Assembly (NCBI GenBank): GCA_009885105.1
Contig: VFLI01000093.1
Span: 1-34,271, forward strand
Length of the DNA stretch: 34,271 nucleotides
Source of the DNA: Spirochaetia bacterium
GTDB lineage: Bacteria; Spirochaetota; Leptospiria; Leptospirales; Leptonemataceae
Direction: 5' to 3'
Part shown: in pieces, positions 16,778-26,454 of the stretch
Position numbering within the stretch: the first letter of the stretch is position 1
Layout of the letters: every line of letters begins with the position of its first letter
The notes under the pieces: generated by a model
Seen by the model: only the letters and a program-made list of their open reading frames with translations
Told to the model about the DNA's origin: nothing
Databases searched by the model: none
Position numbers and translations under genes: made by a program

Positions 16778-17991
16778 TCGGTTTCGGACGTGTCCAGACG
16801 GGAAGATCTCTGGGGCTGCGATTCGGTAGAAGGCTTGTTTTCGTTCGAACGCGTTCTGTTCAGATAATCATCCATCTGTGATTTTTCCCGTATCTGATCC
16901 TCGCACTCTCTCTGCCATTCCTGTGCCTTGTCTGTATATGCGCCGCCAGGATAATTGTTTGCCGCTTTGTTGAAAATTGCGCCCGCTTCTTCAATTTTCC
17001 CCTGACGAAACAGCACTATGCCTGTTTTGAGATGAGCCGCCTGATCCATTTCTGTATCAGTATTTACTGTGACGCTTCTGAACGCATCGAGTGCGAGATT
17101 TTCCTGCCCGGAGCTCAGGTAACTTTCCCCAAGCCAGTACTGCGCTTTTTCCGCAACAGGCGAGTCGGAATAATTGGCCAGCAGTTTCTTTAAATAATAG
17201 ATAGCATCATGATAGTTTCCGGATCGATACGCGCGAATTCCGGAATTGTAAAGATCCTGGCGCACCTGATTGACCACGGCGCCTCTTCTCTGCGGCTGCA
17301 GACGGGAATTTCCCGTGAGATAATCGTCGTAGTATTCATACGACAGCGCAGCGCCCCGATGCCCTCGAACGGACTGAGCCCGGCCCAGTTCCGCCTGAAG
17401 GTTCTCCGGAAAATATTTTAAAGCCACTGTAAAATTTTCTCTGGATCGCCGGTTATCGCCGCGTCGCAGATAATAATTGCCAAAAGCCGTATGAATCCTG
17501 GACTTCAAACGATTGTCACGGGTTCGCGCCAGCAGTGTTTCCAGAAGCGACCGGCCCTCTTCTTCATGATTGATGTACAGTAACAGTTTCCCCAGGGAAT
17601 AATCCACTCGATCCGCCAGATCTGTTTCCTCCACACCCTCCAGCTTCAGAGTTCTGTAATGCTCAAGAGCCGCCGACTGATCGTCTATTTTTTCCAGAGC
17701 CAGACCCAGGCCGTATGTGGCTCGCTGGTTGATATTCTTAGAAAGATTCAGCGATCGGACTCGATTGAAAATAACAACGGCCTGTCTTGCAGCATCGCTT
17801 GAATTCTGCCTGAGGTATTCTTCAGCTTCATCCAGTCTGCGGAGGGCTTCCACCATCTCAGCGGTCTGAACGGCCTGCGACGCCGCCCCGGACGCCCACC
17901 GGCCGTAAATCATTATGCCGGCTCCCGATGCCAGAAACAGGATGCCGCAAGTGAGTATTATTTTCTGCAGATTGGACATATCAATATTCAA
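16762..17991 (-). CDS. membrane-anchored TPR protein
   Basis: A 409-residue protein with one N-terminal transmembrane segment (IILTCGILFLASGAGIMIYG, residues 10-29) and a long TPR domain (residues 40-365). Later repeats have the spacing of CpoB/YbgF- or BamD-like TPRs (SGNYHDAIYYLKKLLANYSD, EKAQYWLGESYLSSGQENLA, GKIEEAGAIFNKAANNYPGG). The last 40 residues are polar and Ser/Thr/Pro-rich. It probably scaffolds an envelope complex from the periplasmic side. It starts 14 bases after the stop of the 723-residue proline-repeat protein, which itself ends in a TPR-like segment, so the two are likely co-expressed partners. Function not otherwise known. Confidence 0.85.
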   Translation of the reverse strand: MNIDMSNLQKIILTCGILFLASGAGIMIYGRWASGAASQAVQTAEMVEALRRLDEAEEYLRQNSSDAARQAVVIFNRVRSLNLSKNINQRATYGLGLALEKIDDQSAALEHYRTLKLEGVEETDLADRVDYSLGKLLLYINHEEEGRSLLETLLARTRDNRLKSRIHTAFGNYYLRRGDNRRSRENFTVALKYFPENLQAELGRAQSVRGHRGAALSYEYYDDYLTGNSRLQPQRRGAVVNQVRQDLYNSGIRAYRSGNYHDAIYYLKKLLANYSDSPVAEKAQYWLGESYLSSGQENLALDAFRSVTVNTDTEMDQAAHLKTGIVLFRQGKIEEAGAIFNKAANNYPGGAYTDKAQEWQRECEDQIREKSQMDDYLNRTRSNENKPSTESQPQRSSRLDTSETDQPVP

Positions 17992-18005
17992 ATAAATCTA
18001 AAATT

Positions 18006-20177
18006 TCATCGTATTCTTTCAAAAGCCCGGTTCCGCCAGAAGCGAGACCGATCCGGATACACGCTCTCGACCAGCTGATTCACAAACATTCCGACAGCGC
18101 TCCGGTATTGACCCGTATAGTAATAACTCAAACCAGTGAAGAACATCGCTTTTGCTCTCACCTCGCCTTCCAGCCTGTCATCCGCAATGTAGGGAGCCAT
18201 CTGCCGAATTGCTTCCCCGTATAGCCGCCTCTGGTAGGTCCTCCGTATGACATCATCCAGACCGTCCAGATTCAGAGGCGAATGTCTCTGGTTATCATCG
18301 ACTCTTGTCGGCTTTTCATCCGGCTTTCTTTCTGGTTCTATTATCGTAGGCTGGCCCGTCACAACAACAGGGCGTTTCAGGAAATTTTTACCTTCTACCA
18401 TGATTTCCTGGATTCTGCCCTGCAGATCGATGACCAGCGCGTAGTAATAATTGCCCCTGGCAAGTTCCATATCCGAGTATTCTTTGATATCTTTACTCAG
18501 CTCGTTCACCAGAATCCCATTGGCACGCAGTTCCGACTGATTCCGCATTGGATTTTCACTCCGATAGAGCCGGAATTTGAAATCCCGGGTCCCTCTGGGA
18601 TCGACATCCCATCGAAGCAGAACAGTATCGTTGTGAATTGCCTGTCCATTCAGAAACAGCATAACCGGTTCAGGCACTTCGACGGGCTTTTCATCCGGTT
18701 TTCTCTCAGGTTCTACGGGTTTTTCATCCGGCCTGCGTCCCGGTTCGAATGGTTTTTCGTCAGGTCCCGTATCGCGAATTGAGATTCCGAATCCCGTAAA
18801 AGTCCGCCCTTCCCGCAATTCTCGAAGCTCCCGGCCGTTTCTGTCTCTTGGGATCAGAGCATAAAAATAATTTCCAGGTCTCAGATTTTTATCCTGATAC
18901 AGCATAGAGCCTTTTCGAACTCTTCCCAGATACTGCGCAGAATTGAGGGCGCCTTCGGAGGCGATCGGCTGGGTTGCTCGATATATACTAAAATCCTGGA
19001 ACTCCTGTTCAGGATCAATCCAGAGCAGCTGAGCGGAATTCCGGCTGTCCTGATAGGCAGTCAGCGCATTGGGAAGCACATCCACCGGCGATGTTTGCTG
19101 ACGACGGAATGTTATCTGTGTCCAGTTTTGCGATGCAATTGTTTTTTTGAATTCATTGAACGTCTTTTTGTCCGTTACTGTCACAGCATAATGCGCATTT
19201 TTATCTGCAAGGGGCGACAGGTCCTCATAATTGACGATATCTTCCGTGACTGTTCCCAACCTTGTGGCCAGGCTCACGGCTTCCGGCGAGTTTAACGGCG
19301 ATTCGCCCCGGTAGATACTGTAGATAATATCTCTGGCGCGGGCCGGCGACCAGCTCAGCTTAACTCCTCTTTCCCCGTTGACGGCTGTTAGATTGAATAC
19401 TCTGTAATCGTCTTCGTTCGTGACGGGTTTTTCATCCGGTTTTCTCTCCGGCTCTACAGGTTTTTCGTCTGGTTTGCGTTCCGGTTCGACGGGCTTGTTG
19501 TCTCTGAAAACGATAAAAGGGCGGACGGTATAATTGACATCGGGCCGGAGCACCAGCGTTCCCTCACGGCTGATTTCGCGGGATGTGACAACAACATAAT
19601 AATAGGTGCCGTCCGGAATATTGTGATCGATAAAGCTGACTTCTCGCGGTCCGAGCGCCGGCGAAGTGAGGTTGTAGGCTTCAAAAACAAGAGCTTTGCT
19701 GGTAACGGGGCGGATATACCGGCCCACCCAGACAGGAGTGTCATTCTGAGCAGAAACTTCCCAGGTTATTTTTGCTGAATACTGCGATTCTGGATCCAGT
19801 TCGACTTTAAGATTTTTTATGAATGGCAGATCCTGCGCCGGTTTTTCTTCTGGCTTGCGTTCCGGCTCGACCGGCTTCTCTTCCGGTTTTCGTTCTGGTT
19901 CAACGGGTTTTTCCTCCGGTTTTCTTTCCGGCTCGACCGGTTTTTCTCCGGGCTTTTGATCCGGATTCGGTCTTGGCTGCGGATCCACCGCTCTGTCTAT
20001 ATTATCAATGCCGGGTATTGGTTCTCTGTTTCCGCGGGCCGGCTGGGGATTGGGTGTTGGATTTATACCGGGATTTGCCGCTCCCTGTGAATAGACCCCA
20101 GAAGACAGGAAAATAATAGCCAGAATCGATAGATACAGCTGGATTGTCTTAAATCTTGTGTTTTTTAAAAAAGACAT
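18006..20177 (-). CDS. secreted modular protein: FN3-like domains joined by EPERKPDEKPV repeats, TPR-like C-terminus
   Basis: A 723-residue exported protein. Residues 1-31 are a signal peptide ending near GVYSQ. Residues 35-75 are Pro/Asn-rich. Four tracts of an 11-residue charged proline repeat (consensus EPERKPDEKPV) occupy residues 74-113, 228-252, 473-500 and 613-623. Between them lie fibronectin-III-like beta domains: 120-226, 258-360, 365-470 and 503-606, marked by recurring KLSWSPA/LLWIDPE/LLRWDVD and YYYALV/YFYALI strands plus IYRGESP/IYRATQP/LYRSENP. Residues 635-723 are helical with a TPR-like GLSYYYTGQYRSAVGMFVN. The rigid charged linkers suggest a spacer spanning the periplasm or cell wall. 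It is the first gene of a pair with the TPR membrane protein. I do not know a named homologue. Confidence 0.85.
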   Translation of the reverse strand: MSFLKNTRFKTIQLYLSILAIIFLSSGVYSQGAANPGINPTPNPQPARGNREPIPGIDNIDRAVDPQPRPNPDQKPGEKPVEPERKPEEKPVEPERKPEEKPVEPERKPEEKPAQDLPFIKNLKVELDPESQYSAKITWEVSAQNDTPVWVGRYIRPVTSKALVFEAYNLTSPALGPREVSFIDHNIPDGTYYYVVVTSREISREGTLVLRPDVNYTVRPFIVFRDNKPVEPERKPDEKPVEPERKPDEKPVTNEDDYRVFNLTAVNGERGVKLSWSPARARDIIYSIYRGESPLNSPEAVSLATRLGTVTEDIVNYEDLSPLADKNAHYAVTVTDKKTFNEFKKTIASQNWTQITFRRQQTSPVDVLPNALTAYQDSRNSAQLLWIDPEQEFQDFSIYRATQPIASEGALNSAQYLGRVRKGSMLYQDKNLRPGNYFYALIPRDRNGRELRELREGRTFTGFGISIRDTGPDEKPFEPGRRPDEKPVEPERKPDEKPVEVPEPVMLFLNGQAIHNDTVLLRWDVDPRGTRDFKFRLYRSENPMRNQSELRANGILVNELSKDIKEYSDMELARGNYYYALVIDLQGRIQEIMVEGKNFLKRPVVVTGQPTIIEPERKPDEKPTRVDDNQRHSPLNLDGLDDVIRRTYQRRLYGEAIRQMAPYIADDRLEGEVRAKAMFFTGLSYYYTGQYRSAVGMFVNQLVESVYPDRSRFWRNRAFERIR
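18309..19958 (-). repeat. four coding tandem-repeat tracts (33-base unit, EPERKPDEKPV)
   Basis: Tracts at 19839-19958 (about 3.5 units), 19422-19496 (two units), 18678-18761 (two to three units) and 18309-18341 (one unit). The unit is 33 bases. Copies vary at synonymous positions, and the first tract uses EEK where the others use DEK, so copies in a tract have been homogenised separately. Confidence 0.85.
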
Positions 20178-20316
20178 GGTTTCGCTGCACTTCTATGTTT
20201 CCTATCGGTATTAGACGTTTTAAAATCGAGAAAAGATCGCAGCGGGAATGCCCTCAGAGTGCGAATCTGATACAAAAAATGCAAGAATCCCGCCCGGCTG
20301 AGGCGGCAGGAATATC

Positions 20317-20949
20317 ATGAGAGGACGCCCGTACTACGAAGAACCTGAATATCATAAATACCTTCTGTCCAGGGAAAGACGGGAGCTTTTTTCTCCGGAG
20401 TCGATCCTGGCTCAAATCAAGTGGCCGGGTGTGAAGGAGCTTCTCGACTTCGGGATAGGCAACGGTTTCTACCTGCCTCTTTTCTATAAACATATGTCAC
20501 CGCAGACAAATATATGGGGAGCCGAATGCCAGGAGCTGCTCATAGACTATCTATTGCAGATCAAGATTAAAGACAAACTGGAGAATTTCATACCGTTCTA
20601 TATCGAAAGAACGGAGCACCCGCTTCTGCCTGACTGGATTCCGGAGCCCGATTTGATTTTCTGTTCCTGCGTACTTTCAACCTTTGCCGATCCGGCTCTG
20701 GCAATCAAAGGAATCGGCCGCTCGCTGAACACGAATGGAGTCATTATCATTATTGACTGGGAAAAAATTGAGGCGCCTTCCGGTCCCGAAGTCACGCAGA
20801 AGGTATCACTGGATCGAATGAAGTATTTCATCACAGATGCGGGCTATAAGATTACAAGAATGCTGAAAAGTGTGAAATATCTCTATGCCATGGAGATCAT
20901 CAAGGATCCTGACAAAAAACACGAGTCGGTGCTTTTTCAGGAATTCTGA
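20317..20949 (+). CDS. SAM-dependent methyltransferase (class I)
   Basis: A 210-residue soluble protein. The SAM-binding motif I is LLDFGIGNGFYLP (residues about 42-54), with an acidic residue after the next strand (WGAECQELL) and a motif IV-like PDLIFCSCVLSTFADP. A late strand GVIIIIDWEKIEAPSG fits motif VI of class I enzymes such as UbiE-type methyltransferases. The substrate is unknown. The start ATG has AGGA about 7 bases upstream. It is a single plus-strand gene between two minus-strand operons and ends 3 bases before the stop of mtaB on the other strand. Confidence 0.85.
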   Translation: MRGRPYYEEPEYHKYLLSRERRELFSPESILAQIKWPGVKELLDFGIGNGFYLPLFYKHMSPQTNIWGAECQELLIDYLLQIKIKDKLENFIPFYIERTEHPLLPDWIPEPDLIFCSCVLSTFADPALAIKGIGRSLNTNGVIIIIDWEKIEAPSGPEVTQKVSLDRMKYFITDAGYKITRMLKSVKYLYAMEIIKDPDKKHESVLFQEF

Positions 20950-20952
20950 AAA

Positions 20953-22341
20953 TCAGGCAGGTCGGGACAGGATTGTTCTGTTTTCAAGAATTTGTTCCGG
21001 CACAAGACAGACAGAGTCTCCCGCTTTTCCATGCAGCAAAGATTTATCGACCGCCAGTTTCAGAAAATTATCCGAGAGGGAGAAATGCATCTTTGAATCA
21101 TCCGGTGAGTTCTCTATCACCGACCGAAGCGGCAGACCAAGATTTGCCGTCGCGTATCGATGCCAGGACTCTTCGCGAATCTCATGAATTCTAGTCATTC
21201 TGCCGCGAATTTCTGTCTGCGAAATATCATTTCTGAATGATGCGGCAGGAGTACCCGCCCGGGCGGCAAAGCGAAACGAATGTATGTTCGCAAATTCCAG
21301 ATCGCTGCAGAGGCCGGCGGTCTCCTGAAAATCGATATTGGACTCTCCTGGAAAACCGACGATCACATCCGTTCCCAGAAAAATCTGAGGATTTATTTTT
21401 TTCACAAGCTCCAGTCTTTTCCTGAAGCTGACGGGATTGTAGGTCCTTCGCATTTTTTTTAGTATCTGAGCCGATCCGCTCTGAAGAGGCACGTGCAGAA
21501 AATTGCAGAAGGCGGGATGCAGCGTCAGTTCGGCGAGTTCCCGGTCGACATCGCAGGGTTCTATGCTCGAGAGACGCAGTCTTGTTGTTTTCAGAAGAGG
21601 GAGAATCCCACGAATCAGATCCGCGAATGAAACTTTATTATCCCTGTCTCTGTACCATCCAAGATTTACGCCGGTCATTACTATTTCCGGAACGCCGTGG
21701 TCCTGAAGCTTCTTAACATGCTCCAGAATATCATCCGCCGCTCTGGATGTGCCTCTTCCTCGGGCCTGAGGAATTTTGCAGTAGGAACATTTTCGATCAC
21801 AGCCGTCCTGGATTTTCAGATACGCTCTTGTGTGTCCCTGGGGGAGCGCCAGACCGTATGCAAAGGGCAGTTCTAAAGAAGGCAGATGCGACGATCGGAT
21901 AGAATTTTCAGAATGCGAAAGCCGGTCAGATTTTTTCTCTTTGAGGTCCTGGATAATTACAGGAAGCTGCGATTTTCTGTCATTTCCAACAACAAGGTCT
22001 ACGCCTGGAATTTTCAGAATCTCCTCACGGTCTGTCTGCGCATAGCAGCCAGTTACAATAATGCGGCTGGCTGGATTTTTTCGAATTGCGCTGCGGATTG
22101 CATGCCGGTTCCTGGCATCCGCCTGTCCTGTAACCGTGCATGTATTGATGATTACCAGATCCGGCGCCTCTTCAATCGAGGTCGTTTCATAAAGCCCTGT
22201 ATCGATAAGACCTGTTAGAATTCCATCCGATTCAAATAAGTTGAGACGGCATCCGAGTGTTTCCACAGCGATTGTTATTTTTCGTGCAGACAGAGGACTT
22301 GCGGCGGACATTCCGGCGGATTTGGAAGTATCCAGATTCAT
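20953..22341 (-). CDS. mtaB: tRNA t6A37 methylthiotransferase MtaB (radical SAM)
   Basis: A 462-residue methylthiotransferase that adds a methylthio group to N6-threonylcarbamoyladenosine-37 of tRNA. The N-terminal UPF0004 domain has its three cluster cysteines at C31 (ETLGC), C68 (INTCTVT) and C99 (VTGCY). The radical SAM CxxxCxxC is at C181, C185 and C188 (GCDRKCSYCKIPQARGRG). The C-terminus is a TRAM-like RNA-binding domain. MtaB is chosen over MiaB and RimO from the GCRLNLFESDG and IPQARGRGTSR motifs. The start overlaps the stop of the TPR gene by 4 bases (ATGA). About 20 residues precede the conserved region. Confidence 0.93.
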   Translation of the reverse strand: MNLDTSKSAGMSAASPLSARKITIAVETLGCRLNLFESDGILTGLIDTGLYETTSIEEAPDLVIINTCTVTGQADARNRHAIRSAIRKNPASRIIVTGCYAQTDREEILKIPGVDLVVGNDRKSQLPVIIQDLKEKKSDRLSHSENSIRSSHLPSLELPFAYGLALPQGHTRAYLKIQDGCDRKCSYCKIPQARGRGTSRAADDILEHVKKLQDHGVPEIVMTGVNLGWYRDRDNKVSFADLIRGILPLLKTTRLRLSSIEPCDVDRELAELTLHPAFCNFLHVPLQSGSAQILKKMRRTYNPVSFRKRLELVKKINPQIFLGTDVIVGFPGESNIDFQETAGLCSDLEFANIHSFRFAARAGTPAASFRNDISQTEIRGRMTRIHEIREESWHRYATANLGLPLRSVIENSPDDSKMHFSLSDNFLKLAVDKSLLHGKAGDSVCLVPEQILENRTILSRPA

Positions 22342-23147
22342 CTCATTTTCTGAGATAAACGTTCCAGGTTTTTCACCGCAGTGTCGCTTCCGCTGTCACG
22401 GGCTGTTTCATACTGGGATTTGGCGTCATTGTAGACTGCCATCGCCTGCTGTTTGTTTCCCTGGGATAGAATTCGATCCCCATTCTTTTCCAGAGCAACA
22501 CCCAGATTGTTGTACAGATCTTTCAGCTGATTTCGGTCAGACGGCCTGTACTGAACTGCATTTCGCAGACGAAATTCAGCGGTTTCATAATTGCCCTGCC
22601 TGAGATAGATCAATCCGTCCAGATAGAAGGCGTCAAAATTCTTGGGATCGGCTATCAGAATCCTGTCCAGCATCTGCCTGGCCGGCACGTACTGACCGAC
22701 TTTATAAAGAGAACGCGCCAGTTCCAGTCTCAGAGGAAGATTTTCTCCATGCTGAGCAAGACCGAGCCGCGCGATTCGTATTGATTCGAGCAGGCGGCCG
22801 GATTTTCTCATAACTCCGGAAATAAATATTTTGGGCTCCACTCTGTCGGGATGATCTTTCATGCAGTACTGCAGATGCTGAAGCGCGGATTCGTAATTCC
22901 CCAATCGTGAATAGTCCGCGGCGGCCAGCATTCTCAATTCATAAGAATTGCTGTTTTCTGCAAAAATAGACCGGATGATATCCAGCGATTTTTGAAAATC
23001 GCCGCTGTTGTAAAGCTCAAGCGCTTCTCTGTACTTTGGCGGACTCTGCGAGGTAATTGCAGAACAGAAAAACACAGCCGCCGCCAAAATAACCACAGCC
23101 CGGTGTTTGAAGGTAATTTCTGTAAGTTTGCGGAAAAAAAAAGCCAT
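22338..23147 (-). CDS. TPR protein with N-terminal membrane anchor or signal
   Basis: A 269-residue protein from the chosen start. Residues 1-33 (MAFFFRKLTEITF..., core VVILAAAVFFCSAI) form a signal peptide or anchor, then TPRs fill residues 38-245 (YNSGDFQKSLDIIRSIF, RLGNYESALQHLQYCMKDHP, KVGQYVPARQMLDRILIADP, RQGNYETAEFRLRNAVQYRP). The ATG at 23147 was preferred to the upstream 23246 because the latter would overlap the preceding gene by 77 bases and bury the signal sequence. The gap to the preceding gene is 22 bases, and its 3' end overlaps mtaB by 4 bases, so it is inside the clpC operon. The role is probably in an envelope complex. Confidence 0.82.
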   Translation of the reverse strand: MAFFFRKLTEITFKHRAVVILAAAVFFCSAITSQSPPKYREALELYNSGDFQKSLDIIRSIFAENSNSYELRMLAAADYSRLGNYESALQHLQYCMKDHPDRVEPKIFISGVMRKSGRLLESIRIARLGLAQHGENLPLRLELARSLYKVGQYVPARQMLDRILIADPKNFDAFYLDGLIYLRQGNYETAEFRLRNAVQYRPSDRNQLKDLYNNLGVALEKNGDRILSQGNKQQAMAVYNDAKSQYETARDSGSDTAVKNLERLSQKMR

Positions 23148-23169
23148 TCGTCTTCTGCTTATATTGATG

Positions 23170-23658
23170 CTATCCCTGAACCTGGACACCGTGTATTTCC
23201 AAACCCTCGGTTCCTGCCGGATAATTTCTGGATGGATCCTTGACAAGATATTTCACAGGTATTGTTTCCGATAATTGCAGAATGATATGTTCGATTGCTT
23301 CCTCTCCCGCCGCACGAATGGGCCCCGCAATCAGAATCGGAATTCCCAGTTTCTCTTCTTTATAGAGAAAAGGAAGATCCGGATCGGCCGGTTTTATGAA
23401 ATAGTCAAGCGGAAGTGTGCACATGCCCCGGTAAACAGTTTCCTGTTTGTGAAACTGATATATACAGAGCATCCGATTCGTATAATTCGGACTTTCCTGG
23501 GAAAATGCCGGCATCAGTTTGACAATTTCCGCCCCGATAACCGATGTCTTCTTGTTCCTCGATCCCATAAGCCTGATAACAATCAGAACCACCAGCAACA
23601 GCATTAACACTGCCGGAAGTATCATTTCCTGATTCCATGGGATCAAATCAACATTCAT
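23170..23658 (-). CDS. single-pass membrane protein, hypothetical, in the clpC operon
   Basis: A 162-residue protein. Residues 13-30 (ILPAVLMLLLVVLIVIRL) form one transmembrane segment, followed by a soluble domain of about 130 residues with no motif I recognise (VYRGMCTLPLDYFIKPADPD, GIPILIAGPIRAAGEEAIEH). The ATG lies directly after the clpC stop codon (TAA then ATG), so translation is very likely coupled to clpC. This makes it a candidate membrane partner of the ClpC system, though co-transcription alone is not proof. Confidence 0.78.
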   Translation of the reverse strand: MNVDLIPWNQEMILPAVLMLLLVVLIVIRLMGSRNKKTSVIGAEIVKLMPAFSQESPNYTNRMLCIYQFHKQETVYRGMCTLPLDYFIKPADPDLPFLYKEEKLGIPILIAGPIRAAGEEAIEHIILQLSETIPVKYLVKDPSRNYPAGTEGLEIHGVQVQG

Positions 23659-26262
23659 TTATTGCCCGGTATTGGCCGGTTTCACAACCGGCAATTCTGG
23701 AGCCATAGTAGTGAGGGTCCCTTTGAACTGCATCTTTTTCCCGCTTTTCTTCTGCATTTCTTCTTCTTTCTGCTTTGACTCTTTGTCGTGGATTTCTTTC
23801 AATTCAGCATATTTATCCCAGAATTTTTCTTCAAATTGAAGTTTGTCAACACTTTCTATATTCTTCACTGTGATGAAAATTTCGGTCGGCTCTTTGTAGG
23901 CGCCTTCCAGCATTCTCATGGACATGTAATCTTCCACTTCTCTCTGAAGGGTTCTGCGTAGAGGGCGGGCCCCGTATTTTTCATCGAATCCCATGCGAGC
24001 AATCAGGTCTTTTGCCTGATCATCGGCGCTCAGAAGTATACGCTTCTCAAACAACTGTTTGTTCATGCGGTTTAGCATGATATCGATAATTTCTCGAATA
24101 TGTTCCCGTGTCAGAGTATGGAAGGTGACGATTTCATCGATGCGGTTCAGGAATTCCGGATTGAAGTGCTTCTTGAGCTCGGCCAGAATTTTATCTTTTT
24201 TTCCTTCCTCACGAAAGCCCTCACCATCAGCAAATCCCATTTTACCGCCTTTGGCCATTTCACGCGCGCCCAGATTCGATGTCATAATGACAATTGTGTC
24301 TCTGAAGTCGACTTTGCGTCCATGGGTATCCGTAAGTGTTCCCTCTTCCAGTATCTGCAGAAGAAGATTGAAGACATCCGGATGCGCCTTTTCCACTTCA
24401 TCAAATAAAACCACAGAGTATGGATTTCTGCGAACGAATTCGCTGAGCTGTCCTGCATCATCGTATCCTATATATCCAGGCGGCGACCCGATCAGTTTGG
24501 AAACCGAATGCGGCTCCATGTATTCAGACATGTCAATTCTGAAAAGTGAGTTCTCATTGCCGAAAAGGAATTCCGCCAGCGCGCGCGCCAGTTCTGTTTT
24601 TCCAACTCCCGTAGGACCCAGAAAAATAAACGATCCGGAAGGTTTGCGTGCGTCTTTAAATCCTGTGCGCGACCTGCGGACGGCCTTGCTGACCATCTGC
24701 ACCGCTTCTTTCTGTCCGACAACTCGTTTGGCAAGTTCCTCTTCCATTCGAAGCAGCTTTGTCGCCTCCCCTTCTTCAATCTTTTCAAGAGGAATGCCCG
24801 TCCACATACTGATGACGGAATAGATGTCCTCCTGCGTGATGGCCACAAGATAATCGGCGATCTTTTCCTGCCACTGCGTGACTTTCTCTTCCAGAATTTC
24901 TTTTTTTACGTTGATTTCATCGCGAATCTGCGCGGCCTTTTCATATTCCTGCGCTTTCACCAAATCATCTTTTTTCTGGATTAGATTTTTAATTTCGTTT
25001 TCCATCTCCACAATTTCATCCGGTCTTGATGAATTCGCCAGCCGGGCGCGCGAACCGGCTTCATCGATCACGTCGATGGATTTGTCCGGAAGGAACCGGT
25101 CATTGATGTATCTTTCTGACAGACGAACGGCCAGTTCAATTGAATCATCAGAATATTTCACTTTATGATGCGCCTCGAAGGATTTGCGGAGTCCTTTCAG
25201 AATCAGAATCGTATCGTCGACGGTGGGCTCTTTGACGTGAATGGACTGGAATCGTCTCTCCAGCGCGGAGTCTTTCTCAATATACTTTCTGAATTCTGTC
25301 AGCGTCGTTGCGCCGATGCACTGCATTTCTCCTCTGGCAAGAGCCGGCTTCAGCATGTTCGCAGCGTCAATCGCGCCTTCCGCTGCGCCCGCGCCGATCA
25401 GTGTATGAAGCTCGTCGATAAATACAATAATGTTGTTTGAAGCCTGAATTTCTCTCATGATTTTTTTCAGACGGTCTTCAAATTCGCCGCGGTATTTTGT
25501 TCCCGCCACCAGCGAAGCAAGATCAAGCGCTATGACTCTCTTGTCAAAAAGCAGATCCGGCACTTCATGACCGATGATCCGGTCCGCCAGTCCTTCCACT
25601 ATGGCGGTTTTTCCGACACCGGCCTCTCCTATGAGCACGGGATTGTTTTTTGTTTTGCGGCACAGAACCTGAATCAGCCGCTGAATTTCCATATCCCGAC
25701 CGATAACGACTTCCAGTTTTTTCTCTCTGGCAAGCGCCGTCAGATCGCGGGCGAATTCATCCAGTGTTGGAGTTCTGGATTTTTCCGGGTTGGCCTGCCG
25801 CGATCCGGATGCCGGACCCGATGTGGCGACTCCCAGTATTCGCAGAATCTCGCCTTTGATAACGGAATAATTCACGCTGAAGTTTGCCAGAGCCGCGCCC
25901 GCCAAATTGTTGTTGTCTCGAAGCAGAGCGAGAAGTATATGCTCCGTACCTACGTAGTTGTGTTTGAGCCGTTTGGCCTCTTCTTTTGAGAAATCGATGA
26001 TCTTCTGGTATTTATCCGGATTGGGCGATATATCGATCAGGAGAGTGCTGTTGCCCTGACGGGAACGACGTTCCACTTCCTTTTTCAGTTCGTTCAGATC
26101 AATATTTAGATTCTTTAATATTTTGATGGCAACGGAGTCTTCTTCACGCAGAAGCCCCAGCAGTATATGCTCAGGTCCTATTACATCATGACCGAGCCGT
26201 TTGGCCTCTTGCTGGGCATATTCATTGATTACCCTTTTGGCTCTTTTTGTAAAATCAAACAT
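23659..26262 (-). CDS. clpC: ClpC AAA+ unfoldase of the Clp protease
   Basis: An 867-residue Hsp100 unfoldase. Two Clp_N repeats (residues 1-145) carry E31 ([10 protein letters not shown]) and E107 ([10 protein letters not shown]), matching the two phosphoarginine-binding glutamates of Bacillus ClpC. D1 has Walker A GEAGVGKT and Walker [13 protein letters not shown]; an M-domain with a UVR-like [21 protein letters not shown] follows; D2 has [11 protein letters not shown] and [15 protein letters not shown] basic/Gln-rich tail extends past the usual end ([17 protein letters not shown]...). The start ATG has GGGAG about 8 bases upstream. The gene follows the McsA-McsB fusion after 192 bases. No CtsR or CIRCE operator was seen before it. 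Confidence 0.97.
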   Translation of the reverse strand: MFDFTKRAKRVINEYAQQEAKRLGHDVIGPEHILLGLLREEDSVAIKILKNLNIDLNELKKEVERRSRQGNSTLLIDISPNPDKYQKIIDFSKEEAKRLKHNYVGTEHILLALLRDNNNLAGAALANFSVNYSVIKGEILRILGVATSGPASGSRQANPEKSRTPTLDEFARDLTALAREKKLEVVIGRDMEIQRLIQVLCRKTKNNPVLIGEAGVGKTAIVEGLADRIIGHEVPDLLFDKRVIALDLASLVAGTKYRGEFEDRLKKIMREIQASNNIIVFIDELHTLIGAGAAEGAIDAANMLKPALARGEMQCIGATTLTEFRKYIEKDSALERRFQSIHVKEPTVDDTILILKGLRKSFEAHHKVKYSDDSIELAVRLSERYINDRFLPDKSIDVIDEAGSRARLANSSRPDEIVEMENEIKNLIQKKDDLVKAQEYEKAAQIRDEINVKKEILEEKVTQWQEKIADYLVAITQEDIYSVISMWTGIPLEKIEEGEATKLLRMEEELAKRVVGQKEAVQMVSKAVRRSRTGFKDARKPSGSFIFLGPTGVGKTELARALAEFLFGNENSLFRIDMSEYMEPHSVSKLIGSPPGYIGYDDAGQLSEFVRRNPYSVVLFDEVEKAHPDVFNLLLQILEEGTLTDTHGRKVDFRDTIVIMTSNLGAREMAKGGKMGFADGEGFREEGKKDKILAELKKHFNPEFLNRIDEIVTFHTLTREHIREIIDIMLNRMNKQLFEKRILLSADDQAKDLIARMGFDEKYGARPLRRTLQREVEDYMSMRMLEGAYKEPTEIFITVKNIESVDKLQFEEKFWDKYAELKEIHDKESKQKEEEMQKKSGKKMQFKGTLTTMAPELPVVKPANTGQ

Positions 26263-26454
26263 TGATAAACTCCCGTTTCAAAAAAAATAGACGGCACAGG
26301 GATGTCACCGTATTTTTCTCTGCTTTCATTCTTTCTGCCATATTTATCATCGGAAAATATACGAATCTTTTGCCTAAATATCCGCTATTCTCTCACATAT
26401 ATGACTGTTTCTGGCTATTCAATTAGACGAAAATTCCTTCCAGGAAGTAATAAT
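26263..26454 (-). other. spacer between the McsA-McsB fusion and clpC
   Basis: AT-rich, 192 bases. It may hold a clpC promoter (for example TTGAAT with a weak -10 on the minus strand), but no convincing box pair, CtsR heptad repeat or CIRCE dyad is visible. An 11-base CTTCC-A-GGAAG dyad (about 26437-26447) just after the upstream stop has a 1-base centre and cannot form a normal terminator loop. Confidence 0.4.

Noticed and set aside
18309..19958. Regular repeats as a CRISPR array
   Set aside because: Repeats are in frame, encode EPERKPDEKPV, have no spacers between units and lie inside a long gene.
23148..23246. Longer start for the TPR protein upstream of mtaB
   Set aside because: Would overlap the preceding gene by 77 bases and put 33 polar residues before the signal sequence.
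24059..24823. Open frame of 254 codons on the plus strand inside clpC
   Set aside because: Exactly antisense to the strongly conserved D2 domain of ClpC; Ser/Arg-rich composition typical of a shadow frame.
26437..26447. CTTCC-A-GGAAG dyad as terminator of the McsA-McsB gene
   Set aside because: Only a 1-base centre, too small for an RNA loop, and no clear T-run in the right place.
26263..26454. CtsR or CIRCE operator upstream of clpC
   Set aside because: Looked for GGTCAAA heptad repeats and the TTAGCACTC dyad; neither is present.
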